Below, piece by piece: positions 25,273-35,300 of a stretch of DNA of 64,000 nucleotides (its first letter is position 1; each line of letters opens with the position of its first letter). The translations under genes and the position numbers were made by a program. The stretch covers positions 62,001-126,000 of the forward strand of contig JBFMFR010000007.1 of NCBI GenBank assembly GCA_040752025.1, in the 5' to 3' direction. The notes beneath the pieces are model-generated. The model did not search any database. It was not told where the DNA came from and saw only the letters and a list, made by a program, of their open reading frames with translations. The DNA comes from JBFMFR01 sp040752025 (GTDB lineage: Bacteria > Chloroflexota > Anaerolineae > Anaerolineales > UBA4823).

Positions 25273-26655
25273 ATGTTGCCATCTCAAACTGAATTCGAGT
25301 CTCTGATCCAGAGGTTACAAAGCCAAAAAACCGAGTTAGCTGAGATAGATGCTAAAGAGAACTTGTTTCTTTCAACTGATGGGGATAAAGCTTTTTTTAT
25401 CCACCACATTGCTGCTCTTGCAAATAATGTTATACCCAGTTATCTGATTATCGGCATAGAGGATAAGAGTTGGAAAATAAAGGGTTTGAGTTCCGGTGCT
25501 CCGTTGATGAATTCTGATCAAACCCAGAATCGGATGAACCAGATTTTGGAAAAAAGATTAGATCCACAGTTGGCAATCCGTTATCGCACTTATGATTACC
25601 AGGGAAAAACCTTGGGCCTGGTTTCAGTTGAAGGCAATCGGGCACCATATCTTATAGCTATAGATGATGATCGTTATGGGGGAAATCGTACAAAGGGAGA
25701 GCCTTGTTATATATTTCGAGGCGCAATTTTTGTTCGTCATGGTGATAGCACGGTTATTGTAAACCGGCAAGGTCGTATCTTGGAAATCTTGGATCAATCT
25801 AAGGAAAAAGGCTCGAACGGTCCTGATGAATTTTTCTTGAAAAATAACTATATAGATGTTGACGCTGAAGATTATGGGAAAAACTCACTGACTGATAATT
25901 TAGTTGAAATTCTACGCAGCACCAAACCGGGGACTATTGATGAGGCAAATCCAGCTAAATCTTGGGTATCGTTTGTTTTCAACCCTATGGGTAGAGATGT
26001 CAAGCTAGATACTGTTGCTCTTCGTGATAAGCTTCAACCAGATAAACGTATCGGCAGAGATGGTGAGTGGTATCATGGATTACCGCGTCCGATTTCCGAT
26101 ATGCTTTTTTATGCAAAGGGAACACCTAAATCTTATGGGGGCACTTGGTTCCCAGGTGAATATGGATTACCAACGAAGTACACTCACGCCATCAGTATTT
26201 TGCCAACAGGTCATATTCAGGTTATAGTTACAAGGCCTTTGTTCTGCGTACGTGATGGGATTCGTTTCTATGCTTTTGTTAGCCTAATTGGTTATTTCTG
26301 GCAATTACTTTATCTGGCACGAGCAGTTTATCGCGATGCAGGGATTCATGGAGAAACATTGATTCTTATCAACCTGATTGGTTCTTCTGATACCTTTCTA
26401 GCCGATTTTGCGCGATGGTATTCAATATTCGATTGGGAGTATTCTGCCAGCCCACAAGATCAAGTTCAGGAAAAATCGATCTGCATCAAAAGACAATTTA
26501 ACCTTGTGGATGCGAATGATAATGAAATTGAAGCTCTCTGTAGAGGTGTAGCCGACGAAGTGGGAAAATACTATGGCCAACAAAGGCCAAAGTGCTTTAC
26601 TCCTGATACGAATATGTTTCCAATGAACGATTATGTAAGCAAAAACTATAGATAG
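25273..26655 (+). CDS. AlbA_2/Schlafen-type DNA-binding protein
   Basis: 460 residues from the ATG at 25273, which has GAGGAG (25257-25262) 10 bases upstream, inside the helicase stop region; an ATG at 25252 is less likely. The N-terminal ~150 residues follow the AlbA_2 pattern: E...DAKENLFLSTDGDKAFFIHHIAALAN then SYLIIGIEDK. The C-terminal half is unrecognised, with a tryptophan-rich segment (YSIFDWEYS). AlbA_2 proteins bind nucleic acid and are frequent in defence loci, sometimes with nuclease function. AT-rich codon use contrasts with its neighbours, so it may have joined the operon separately. Confidence 0.7.
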   Translation: MLPSQTEFESLIQRLQSQKTELAEIDAKENLFLSTDGDKAFFIHHIAALANNVIPSYLIIGIEDKSWKIKGLSSGAPLMNSDQTQNRMNQILEKRLDPQLAIRYRTYDYQGKTLGLVSVEGNRAPYLIAIDDDRYGGNRTKGEPCYIFRGAIFVRHGDSTVIVNRQGRILEILDQSKEKGSNGPDEFFLKNNYIDVDAEDYGKNSLTDNLVEILRSTKPGTIDEANPAKSWVSFVFNPMGRDVKLDTVALRDKLQPDKRIGRDGEWYHGLPRPISDMLFYAKGTPKSYGGTWFPGEYGLPTKYTHAISILPTGHIQVIVTRPLFCVRDGIRFYAFVSLIGYFWQLLYLARAVYRDAGIHGETLILINLIGSSDTFLADFARWYSIFDWEYSASPQDQVQEKSICIKRQFNLVDANDNEIEALCRGVADEVGKYYGQQRPKCFTPDTNMFPMNDYVSKNYR

Positions 26656-26668
26656 GGATTATTTACTT

Positions 26669-29600
26669 ATGCCCTCTAGTCATCGCCTCATCGAAGTCGC
26701 CTTCCCCCTCAAACAAACCTCGCTCGACTCCGTCCACGAGAAGAACGTGCGCCACGGGCATATATCCACGCTGCACATCTGGCCGGCGCGGCGGCCTCTG
26801 GCGGCCTGCCGGGCGGCGCTGGTCGCTACGCTGCTGCCCGACCCGGAAGATGATGAGCAGCGGCGCGTGATGCTGGAGAAGCTGGCCGGCAGGGTGGTAC
26901 AGCGGGTGAAGAAGGTCAAGGGGGCGGATGGCAAAACCGAAGAGAAGATCGTCGAAGAAACCGAAGGCGGCATCCTGCATTGGGGACGCGAGTCTGGACC
27001 AGACCTGGAATGGTTCCGTCAGAAGATCCGGGAATCCTATGGCGGGCGCGCTCCCAAAGTGCTCGACCCGTTTGCGGGCGGCGGAGCGATCCCGCTGGAA
27101 GCCATGCGCCTGGGCTGCGAGGCCACGGCAGTGGATATCAACCCGGTGGCCTGGTTCATCCTGAAATGCACGTTGGAATACCCGCAAATGCTGGCCGGGC
27201 AGACGCGCCCGCTGCCCGATTTTGCCCTGCAAGACCCGGAATTCATGGAAGCTTATTTCAAGGCGCAGGGCTGGAGCGGTGAAGCGTTGAAAATGCGCCT
27301 GGCCGAGGCCGGTTTTACAGCCGAAGCGTCTTCCCAACTGGCGCTTTTTCCCTCGCCCCCATCCCCTCTCCCAAAGGGTGAGGGAGGTAAATTGGAAGCC
27401 GACCTGGCCTGGCATGTGCGCGCCTGGGGCATGTGGGTGTTGGCGCAGGCGCGGCGCGACCTGGCGCGCTTCTACCCCACTTACGCCGATTTCGAGCCGC
27501 TGGTGGAGGTGGCCCATAAGGTGGAGACGCGCCCCATGCAGCCTGTGCCGTTGAACGAAGACGGAACGCCGGATATCGATGCCCTCAACGCCGAGTTCAG
27601 CGCAGCCTACTTGAAGGATAGGAGCAACCCGCGCTGGATAGCTAAGCCCACCGTGGCTTACCTGTGGGCGCGCACGGTGACGTGCAAAAACTGCCGGGCT
27701 ACGATCCCCCTGCTCAAGACGCGCTGGCTGTGTAAAAAAGATAAGAAGCGCGTGGTTTTGACCATGCAGCCTAATATGGACAAAACAGGGGTTGTCTTTG
27801 GTGTGCAAGCCAAAGTTCCGGTGCAAGGCGGCAGCGCATCCCAGCGTAAGGCGTATGACAAAGAGATTGGCAGCGGTACCATGTCGCGCTCTGGGGCAAC
27901 CTGCCCGTGCTGCGGGGCGATCATGACGATGGAAGACATTCGCCTGGAGGGGCAGACAGGGCGGTTGGGCGCAGTGTTAACGGCAGCAGTGGTAGATGGG
28001 ATAAATGGCAAGGGGTATCGACTCCCCACTGAATTGGAGATTCTTTTACCCGTAGATATAGAAAACGAAGTCGATACTGTATTTTCCGAAGTTCCTCTCG
28101 GATTGCCAGAAGAACCCATTCCCAAAGGTGGAAGTCGTTCGGGTGGCGGATCGCCTTTCACCGTGCATATTTACGGTATGACTCACTGGCGAGACATATT
28201 CACTCATCGGCAGCTAACATCGTTAGGGATATTTATTCGACACACACGATCTGGGCAGAACATCATGCAGGCCAGTCAATATCCAAAAGAATGGATAGAA
28301 GCAATAGAAGCTTATCTATCTCTATCAATCAGCCGTATGGCGGATCGACTGAGCACTATCTGCCATTGGAGCACCGGTTTTGAGAAGATTCAGAATACCT
28401 TTTCACGTTTTGCCTTGCCGATCAGTTGGGATTACTCTGAAACCAACTCTATAGCTTCCAGTTCAGGAACCTACGATGGACAAGTAGAGTGGATTGCCCA
28501 AGTGATTGAGCATTGCTCGGACGCATATCGTTTCCCAGGAACCAAAGGGCAAATGTGGCGTATGTCGTCGGCAACTTTAGATCACCCCGATCTATGGGAT
28601 GTAATTATTACCGACCCTCCTTACTATGATGCAATCCCCTACTCTGACTTGATGGATTTTTTCTATATCTGGCTACGCCGTGCTTTGTTTGGTCTTTCAC
28701 CGGAAATAAACCTTGCCTATGCCGAGCCATTATCGCCCAAATGGGATCATGATGCTAAGGATGGTGAACTGATTGATGATGCCAGCCGTTTTGCTGGCGA
28801 CAAAGCACAATCAAAAGCTACCTACGAAGAGGGCATGTATCGCGTATTCCAGAATTGTTATCAGGCACTTCAACCAAAAGGGCGTCTGGTGATTGTTTTT
28901 GCCCATAAACACCCCGATGCCTGGGAAACGTTGGTTTCCGCGATTATTCGAGCAGGGTTTGTTGTGGATGGTAGCTGGCCGATACAAACTGAGATGAGCA
29001 CCCGAACGCGGGCAATCTCTTCGGCTGCTCTGGCATCCTCTGTCTGGATGGTGTGCAAAAAACGCCTCGAGACCGCCCGCCCTGGTTGGGACAACCGCGT
29101 GCTGGATGAGATGCGCCAAAACATTGCCACTCGTCTGCGCGATTTCTGGGATGCCGGCATTCGCGGCCCCGACTTTGTTTGGGCTGCTACCGGCCCGGCG
29201 CTGGAAGCCTACAGCCAGTATCCGGCCGTCAAGAAGGCCAACGAACCGGGGCAGTTGATGACGGTGGGTGAGTTCTTGAGGCACGTGCGGCGAATGGTGG
29301 TGGATTTTGTGGTTGGGCGGGTGCTGACCAAAGACGGCGAACCCTCAACCGTCAGCGGCCTGGATGATGTGACCACCTACTATTTGCTGCACCGCAATGA
29401 TTTCGGCTTCGAGGATGCGCCGGCGGGGGCGTGCATCCTGTATGCGGTCTCGTGCGGGCTTTCGGATAAAGACCTGGCGGATCGCTACGACTTGCTGGCA
29501 CGCACCGGCGGAAAAGAAGCGCTGGAAGAAGAACCTGCCGAGGGAGATGAAGCAGAGGTCGAAGAAGGCAGCGGAAGCACGCTGCGGTTGAAGTCGTGGC

Positions 29601-29935
29601 AGCAGCGCAAACGCCCCAGCATGGGGTATGATCCGGCCCTGGATCACACAACCGCCCACCTGCCGCTGTTCCTCGAGATGGAAGCCCAGGTTTCACGCTC
29701 GCGCGAAACACCGTTGATCGACCAGATTCACCGCCTGATGCACCTGTGGAAAGCTGGCGATGTGAACAAGGTCAACGATTATCTCGACATTCGCGGCCTG
29801 CGCCGCAACCAGTTGTTCCAGCAACTGCTGCAAGCGCTGATCGAGCTGGCAACGGGCGAGGAGCGGGCGTTGATGGAGAGTATCAGTAATCATGTGGGAG
29901 CGCGAGGGCAAAATATCCAGGATCGTTTGGTTTGA
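26669..29935 (+). CDS. DUF1156 adenine-specific DNA methylase (PglXI/COG1743-like)
   Basis: 1088 residues. DUF1156 start (SVHEKNVRHGHISTLHIWPARRP), methylase motif I LDPFAGGG near residue 131, zinc-ribbon cysteines CKNC (~338) and CPCC (~411), and motif IV TDPPYYDAIPYSD near 647. COG1743 enzymes are N6-adenine methylases containing a zinc ribbon and occur as PglXI in type III BREX and in DUF499 loci. A Pro-rich insertion at residues ~228-240 (PSPPSPLPKGEG) is the translation of a genomic repeat. Codon use falls in AT content in the middle third (27970-29030), which suggests recombination. Expected to mark self DNA for the system. Confidence 0.88.
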   Translation: MPSSHRLIEVAFPLKQTSLDSVHEKNVRHGHISTLHIWPARRPLAACRAALVATLLPDPEDDEQRRVMLEKLAGRVVQRVKKVKGADGKTEEKIVEETEGGILHWGRESGPDLEWFRQKIRESYGGRAPKVLDPFAGGGAIPLEAMRLGCEATAVDINPVAWFILKCTLEYPQMLAGQTRPLPDFALQDPEFMEAYFKAQGWSGEALKMRLAEAGFTAEASSQLALFPSPPSPLPKGEGGKLEADLAWHVRAWGMWVLAQARRDLARFYPTYADFEPLVEVAHKVETRPMQPVPLNEDGTPDIDALNAEFSAAYLKDRSNPRWIAKPTVAYLWARTVTCKNCRATIPLLKTRWLCKKDKKRVVLTMQPNMDKTGVVFGVQAKVPVQGGSASQRKAYDKEIGSGTMSRSGATCPCCGAIMTMEDIRLEGQTGRLGAVLTAAVVDGINGKGYRLPTELEILLPVDIENEVDTVFSEVPLGLPEEPIPKGGSRSGGGSPFTVHIYGMTHWRDIFTHRQLTSLGIFIRHTRSGQNIMQASQYPKEWIEAIEAYLSLSISRMADRLSTICHWSTGFEKIQNTFSRFALPISWDYSETNSIASSSGTYDGQVEWIAQVIEHCSDAYRFPGTKGQMWRMSSATLDHPDLWDVIITDPPYYDAIPYSDLMDFFYIWLRRALFGLSPEINLAYAEPLSPKWDHDAKDGELIDDASRFAGDKAQSKATYEEGMYRVFQNCYQALQPKGRLVIVFAHKHPDAWETLVSAIIRAGFVVDGSWPIQTEMSTRTRAISSAALASSVWMVCKKRLETARPGWDNRVLDEMRQNIATRLRDFWDAGIRGPDFVWAATGPALEAYSQYPAVKKANEPGQLMTVGEFLRHVRRMVVDFVVGRVLTKDGEPSTVSGLDDVTTYYLLHRNDFGFEDAPAGACILYAVSCGLSDKDLADRYDLLARTGGKEALEEEPAEGDEAEVEEGSGSTLRLKSWQQRKRPSMGYDPALDHTTAHLPLFLEMEAQVSRSRETPLIDQIHRLMHLWKAGDVNKVNDYLDIRGLRRNQLFQQLLQALIELATGEERALMESISNHVGARGQNIQDRLV
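27346..27388 (+). repeat. REP-like repeat inside the methylase gene
   Basis: CCCTCGCCCCCATCCCCTC, then CCCAAAGGGTGAGGG: a G+C-rich, partly palindromic unit translated as PSPPSPLPKGEG. This is the kind of short interspersed repeat seen in many large genomes; here it keeps the reading frame and adds about 12 residues between the first methylase segment and the zinc ribbon. Confidence 0.55.
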
Positions 29936-29940
29936 GTACC

Positions 29941-30003
29941 TTGACATTTAATTTGGTGTGCGCTAAAATAAGCGTAACATATTTGATAAAGTGTTACGCT
30001 TAT
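29941..30003 (+). promoter_or_regulatory. Internal promoter with 12-bp inverted-repeat operator
   Basis: TTGACA (29941-29946), 17-bp spacer and TAAAAT (29964-29969). From 29968 a perfect inverted repeat ATAAGCGTAACA (29968-29979) and TGTTACGCTTAT (29992-30003) is separated by 12 bases. The repeat lies over the -10 box and start site. The first gene downstream encodes a winged-helix protein, the obvious candidate to bind it. Confidence 0.8.
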
Positions 30004-30021
30004 CCGTAGCGAGGTAGTAAA

Positions 30022-31440
30022 TTGAAGCGTGTAAAACAGTCCCATCTACAGGATCGAATCCTCCTTGATTTGGTAGACCGAAATGCAGCAATAAAATCTT
30101 TAGCTGAGCTTGCCCGTAATTTTGGAGTCCAGCGTACTTCAGTGAGTCGATCTATGCATGCACTCAAAGACTCTGGCCTGGTTACTAAAAATGATGATGG
30201 TAATTGGGTGTTAACCATTGCTGGAAAAGCCGAAGTTGTCAGCCTTCAAACTAAGGCTGCTCTACAAGCAAAAGAAACTGCCATAGAACTTGCCAATTTA
30301 AGTCGTGTGGCTAGACTGTCCTTCACCCCATTTGAAGAAATTGCACAGAGGGCAATAGAATATCAATCTGCCTTAGCAAATACTGTGACTGAAAGCATGA
30401 CATCCCGATATCAAGCAGTGCTTGACGAAGCCCTGGCGAGCCAGAAACTTTATGAAATTGCTACCCAGCAATCAGTTTTTCTAGCTGGTTTGGATGTAAA
30501 TCGTTTGGTTAGTGCATCTCCTCTTCAAGAAATTGCAAAAGGTTTAGCAATGCCATCGTTGATTGAGGCAGCAGCGCGCATGGGAGAGATTGATTTTCCG
30601 TACTCGCGTCTAATACAAGAGGCGGCATCATTTGCGACTTTAAGTCAGAATTTGAACACCTGGGCATTAAACATATCTGGTCTTACACCCGATATTGTTC
30701 GCCAACTCGGCCAAAGTGGCGTGTCGATGAGCCGAATGATTAGCGCCATTGCTGCTTTGAAGACAAGCCAGCCTCTTGATGATATTTATAGGCAGTTGGC
30801 TCCTCATGTAAATGAGGTTACACGAACTTATCTGAATTACCACTCAGTTGCTATAAGTCGACTTGAAAGTGAAAAGCGTCTGTTGGAAACAGTTACTGTC
30901 CCAAGTTATGTTACGGCTGATTACATAGATGCTGTGGCAACTGTTGTTGTTCCCGCCACGGATGTTGATGAGCCTAAGTTATTTCACTCGGATGTAAACG
31001 ATCATCTTATACCTGCGCTGGAAAATGTTGGCCCTCAGTTTTCCAAGATGTGGATAGGAGCATGGGAGGCAGCTAATTCAGATAATCCCGATCGCCTGCG
31101 TCAGGCTGCTCACTCAGGGCGCGAACTCTTGATGCAAATTCTAGCTTACCATGCCCCAGATAACGTATTTACTCAAGAAGAAATAGAAAAGGATGGCAAA
31201 GGTCAAATCACTCATAGAATGCGACTCGAAAAGATTTTAGCAAATAATCCATCCAAGAGTAAATGGGCTGGCTCAGTTGCTGACGCGGTGATAGTGAGCC
31301 TAAACGAATTACAAGGAATTAGCCATTATCGATCAGCCGAGCCTCCCGCAAATCAGTTGTTTCTCATTGGCATGTTGATAACGTTAGGCGGGTTGCTTAT
31401 TGTCTGCCTGCAAACATCTGATACAAGTAACAAACAGTGA
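30022..31440 (+). CDS. Winged-helix protein with C-terminal membrane anchor
   Basis: 472 residues from a TTG codon with GAGG 7 bases upstream. The N-terminal ~70 residues are a MarR/IclR-like winged helix (LAELARNFGVQRTSVSRSMHALKDSGLV, quoted here as landmarks SLAELARNFGV and SVSRSMHALKDS). A long helical middle region follows, and the C-terminus has one hydrophobic segment (LFLIGMLITLGGLLIVCL) then a short tail. Joining a DNA-binding domain to a membrane span is unusual and suggests a sensor or an effector that tethers DNA. It follows its own promoter and operator, so it probably autoregulates and controls the nuclease and ATPase genes. Coupled by 4 bp (GTGA) to the next gene. Confidence 0.65.
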   Translation: MKRVKQSHLQDRILLDLVDRNAAIKSLAELARNFGVQRTSVSRSMHALKDSGLVTKNDDGNWVLTIAGKAEVVSLQTKAALQAKETAIELANLSRVARLSFTPFEEIAQRAIEYQSALANTVTESMTSRYQAVLDEALASQKLYEIATQQSVFLAGLDVNRLVSASPLQEIAKGLAMPSLIEAAARMGEIDFPYSRLIQEAASFATLSQNLNTWALNISGLTPDIVRQLGQSGVSMSRMISAIAALKTSQPLDDIYRQLAPHVNEVTRTYLNYHSVAISRLESEKRLLETVTVPSYVTADYIDAVATVVVPATDVDEPKLFHSDVNDHLIPALENVGPQFSKMWIGAWEAANSDNPDRLRQAAHSGRELLMQILAYHAPDNVFTQEEIEKDGKGQITHRMRLEKILANNPSKSKWAGSVADAVIVSLNELQGISHYRSAEPPANQLFLIGMLITLGGLLIVCLQTSDTSNKQ

Positions 31441-32351
31441 ATTCTTTAGCAGAAGTCCAAGCAGCAAATGAAATGGCGAAACTCCTTTACGAGTTCCTGC
31501 CAGGTAAGCCGCACCCCTATGCGGACCAGTCACTTTCGTTTCCTGGGGTCGCTCAACAAGTGGGAGTAGGGCAATTCTGGCCTGGCAGCAGTAAATTGCC
31601 GTCATTGACCAAACTGCTACTTTCAACCTTGGGATATCGTAGGGATTTGTTCTGCACGCTGATCCTTAAGATTGTTCAAAACGGGATGATTTATCGAAAT
31701 AGCAAGGGAAACCCACTAACCAGAGACGAAATCCGGCAACTGAATGAGTTGATCGTCAAGGTGGGCTTCAAAATCCCTGAGCTATGGGATCCTCAATTTT
31801 TAGATTCCTTGCCGACTAAAAAATCAGGACAAGATACGCCCCCGAAACCATCAAAGAACAGTAACGTTGATTTAAAACAACAATACAAAGAATTGCGCGA
31901 GCTCGAGCCACAAAAGCGAGGTTACGCATTTGAGCGTTTCTTGAATGCCTGGTTTACCCAGGAAGGTTTATCCCCAAGAGGCCCTTTCCGATTAGTGGGT
32001 GAACAGATTGATGGAAGTTTTGTGATTGGCTCAGATATTTACCTGTTGGAGGCCAAATGGCAAGATCGCCAGACCCCCGAAGCAGATTTGCTTGTGTTTC
32101 GGGAAAAGGTTGAGGGGAAATCAACCTGGTCACGGGGGCTTTTTGTCAGTCATGCAGGTTTTACCAAAGAAGGTCAAATAGGTTTCTCGCGTGGCCGTTC
32201 TACAAATATCATAGGAATGGATGGCCAAGATATTTACTTTATCATCGAAGGCGTGATGTCGTTGACAGATGCAATCTATCGCAAAGCACGACGCGCTGCT
32301 GAAACGGGTGAATTCTTTATCTCGGTCTATGAATTGAACCGAGAAGGTTGA
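31437..32351 (+). CDS. Mrr-like restriction endonuclease
   Basis: 304 residues, starting with GTG that overlaps the previous stop. The C-terminal half (about 155-290) is a PD-(D/E)XK nuclease of the Mrr type: GYAFERFLNAWF helix, then catalytic D in GSDIYLLEAKW with the E-x-K triad. The N-terminal part has no clear domain, but a helical region fits a DNA-reading domain (SKLPSLTKLLLSTLG). Expected to cleave DNA that lacks or carries a given modification. Its position between the regulator and the DUF499 ATPase suggests that it is the cutting arm of the locus. Confidence 0.78.
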   Translation: MNSLAEVQAANEMAKLLYEFLPGKPHPYADQSLSFPGVAQQVGVGQFWPGSSKLPSLTKLLLSTLGYRRDLFCTLILKIVQNGMIYRNSKGNPLTRDEIRQLNELIVKVGFKIPELWDPQFLDSLPTKKSGQDTPPKPSKNSNVDLKQQYKELRELEPQKRGYAFERFLNAWFTQEGLSPRGPFRLVGEQIDGSFVIGSDIYLLEAKWQDRQTPEADLLVFREKVEGKSTWSRGLFVSHAGFTKEGQIGFSRGRSTNIIGMDGQDIYFIIEGVMSLTDAIYRKARRAAETGEFFISVYELNREG

Positions 32352-32364
32352 TGGAGAGTGAACA

Positions 32365-35300
32365 ATGCCTACAATTCCCTGGATGCCCTGGCACAAAGTG
32401 GTTTCTCTGCGCGACGATCTGCGCAGCGGTGAGCTTTCTCTGGCAGTTTTCGCTGCCGACCTATACGATGTGCAGATGCAAAAAGGCCGGCGTCCGATCT
32501 ATGAAGACCCGGCGCAGTTCTTTGCCCTGACCTATCCCACCTACAATCTGCGCGAACTGGTGAAGGATGTGGCGCTGCGCCTGGCGGGCAGGAATGAGAA
32601 GGCAGTGCGGCAGTTGGAATTGACTTACGGCGGCGGTAAGACACATACGCTCATCGCCCTTTATCACCTGGTCAACCAGCCTAAGGCGCTGCCCGATCTG
32701 CCCGCTGTGCAGGAATTCATCCAGCATATCGGCATCACGCCGCCGCCGGCACGCGTCGCCGCCCTGACTTTCGATAAGCTGGATGTGGAAAAGGGCATGC
32801 AGGTGCGCGCCCCCAACGGCGAAACGCGCTGGCTCAAGCAGCCGTGGAGCGTGCTGGCTTATCAGATTGGCGGGCCGGACGGGTTGCGCCTGTTGCACGC
32901 CGAAGGATTGGATGTTGAGCGCGACAGCGCCCCGGCCGAGAATTTGTTGGCCGAATTGCTCGCTTTACCTGGCAAGCAAGGCTTAGCAACGCTGATCTTG
33001 ATCGACGAAGTGCTGATGTACGCCCGTGAGAAGATTGGCCTGGATCCAGCCTGGCGCGGGCGGTTGGTTAACTTCTTCCAATATCTCACCCAGGCGGTCA
33101 CGCGCGTGGATCGCGCCGCCCTGGTGGCTTCGCTATTGGCCACCGACCCGCGCAAGAGCGACAGCCTGGGCAAGGAGATCACCCAGGAACTGTATGCCAT
33201 CTTCCGCCGCGAGCGTGAAGAAGGCGTGCAGCCGGTGGTTAAAGAGGATGTGGCTGAAGTGCTGCGGCGGCGCTTCTTCACTACCAAATCGATCCGCGAC
33301 CGGGAGGCGTTTCGCCCGCATGTGGTAGCTGCGCTAAAAGGCATCAGCGATCTGGATGAGCAGACGCATAAAGAAGGCAAGGCCGCTGAAGAGCGTTATC
33401 TCAAAAGCTACCCCTTCCATCCTGACCTGACCGAGATTTTCTATACCAAGTGGACTAACCTGGAAGGCTTCCAGCGCACGCGTGGCGTGCTGCGCACCTT
33501 CGCCCTGGCGTTGCGCGACGCTGAAAGCTGGGATCAAAGTCCGTTGGTAGCAGCGAATGTATTCCTGGGGAAGCCAGCGAAAGCCGAGATCGGTGAAGCG
33601 GCGCGTGAATTGACCAGCATCGCCGGGACTGAGGAATACGAAGGCAAACGCCAGGAGTGGACCGCCATTCTGCAAGGCGAGCTGGAAAAAGCCCAGGAAA
33701 TCCAGCGCCAGTTTGCCGGCGTGGGTAATCGCGAGGTCGAACAGGCTGTGCTGGCGACCTTCTTACACTCCCAGCCCATCGGCCAGAAAGCCCTCACCCG
33801 TGAGTTGCTTTTGCTCACCGGCCACACCCGCCCCGATAAGATCGAGCTGGAGAAAGCCCTGCGCCGTTGGGCGGATACCTCCTGGTTCCTGGATGAAGCC
33901 GCTACACAGGAAGCAGAGACCGCCCCGGATGGCAGCAAGGGCCTGCCCAAATCCTGGCGGCTGGGTTCGCGGCCCAACCTGCGCCAGATGCACCATGATG
34001 CCTGCCAGCACCGCGTGCCGCCCGAGCTGGTCTCGGCCAAGCTGCTGGAGGAAATCCAAAAGCTCAAGAGCCTGACGGCAGGGGCATCGGCGGCGGGGGC
34101 GCGGGTGCACAATCTGCCCGATAAACCCAGTGACGTAGAAGACGATGGTGAATTCCACTATGGGGTGTTGGGGCCGAAGGCAGCTTGCGACCCTGGCAAG
34201 CCCAGCCCGGAGGCGCGCCGCTTCCTGGAAGAAACCACCGGTTCCGATCGTCCGCGCGTCTATCGCAACGCCGTCATCCTGTCTGCGCCCTCCAAAGACG
34301 GCCTGGAAATGGCCCGCAGTCGCATCGTCGATTACCTGGGTTGGGAGGAAGTGCGCTCGCAGCTCAAGACCCAGGAGCTCGACCCGCTGCGCGAGCAGAT
34401 GCTGGCCGCCACTCTGGAAGGAGCCCGTAAGAGCATCCCCGAAGCGATCCGCCAGGCCTATTCGGTCGTTGTGGCGGTCTCCGAGAAAAATGAAATCCAG
34501 GCTTTCAAAGTCACTATCGGCAGCGACCCGCTGTTCAAGATCATCAAGGATGATGTGCGCTCGCGCATCCAGGATACCGCCATCAGCGCTGAAGCGCTGC
34601 TCCCTGAAGGGCCGTATGACCTGTGGCGAGCGGGCGAGACCGCCCGGCGCATGAAAGACCTGGAAGGCGCCTTTGCCCAGTTCCCGCAGTTGCCCAAGAT
34701 GCTCAACCGCAAAGCCATTCATGATACCCTGATCGATGGCTGCATCGCAGGCTTCCTGGTGCTGCGCCTGGTGCGCCCTGATAAAACCTTCCGCACTTTC
34801 TGGCGACAGCGTCCCGATGACGTGGCGATCAAGGAGCCGGCTCTGGAAGTGGTGCTGCCCGAAAACGCCGCGTTGAGCGAACTTCCAGCCAGCTTGTTGG
34901 CTGCGGATGCGTTGCCGGGTTTGTGGAGTAAACCGGCCATCACGCTGAAAGAGCTGCTGGATTACTTCTCTGGCAGCCGTGTGGTGCAGGTGCAAAAGCA
35001 AGGCTACGAGGAACCCCTGCCAATCCCGCGAGCAGAGCGAAATGTGGTGACTGCCGCGGTATCTGAAGCAGTAAAAGAAGGAAAACTATGGCTGACTTCT
35101 GGCCCGGCCAGCATTTGGGCTGAAGAGATCCCGGCCGGCTTGCTCACCGATGATGCCATGCTGCACGCGCCTCCGCAGGTGATATCAAGCATCGATGTAT
35201 TGCCAGACTCTTTGCCAGCCGCCTGGCAAGGTGAAACCACCACTGCCCTGGCGATCTCCGCCGCGCTATCCCAAAAGGCCGGTCAGACCATCCCCTGGCG

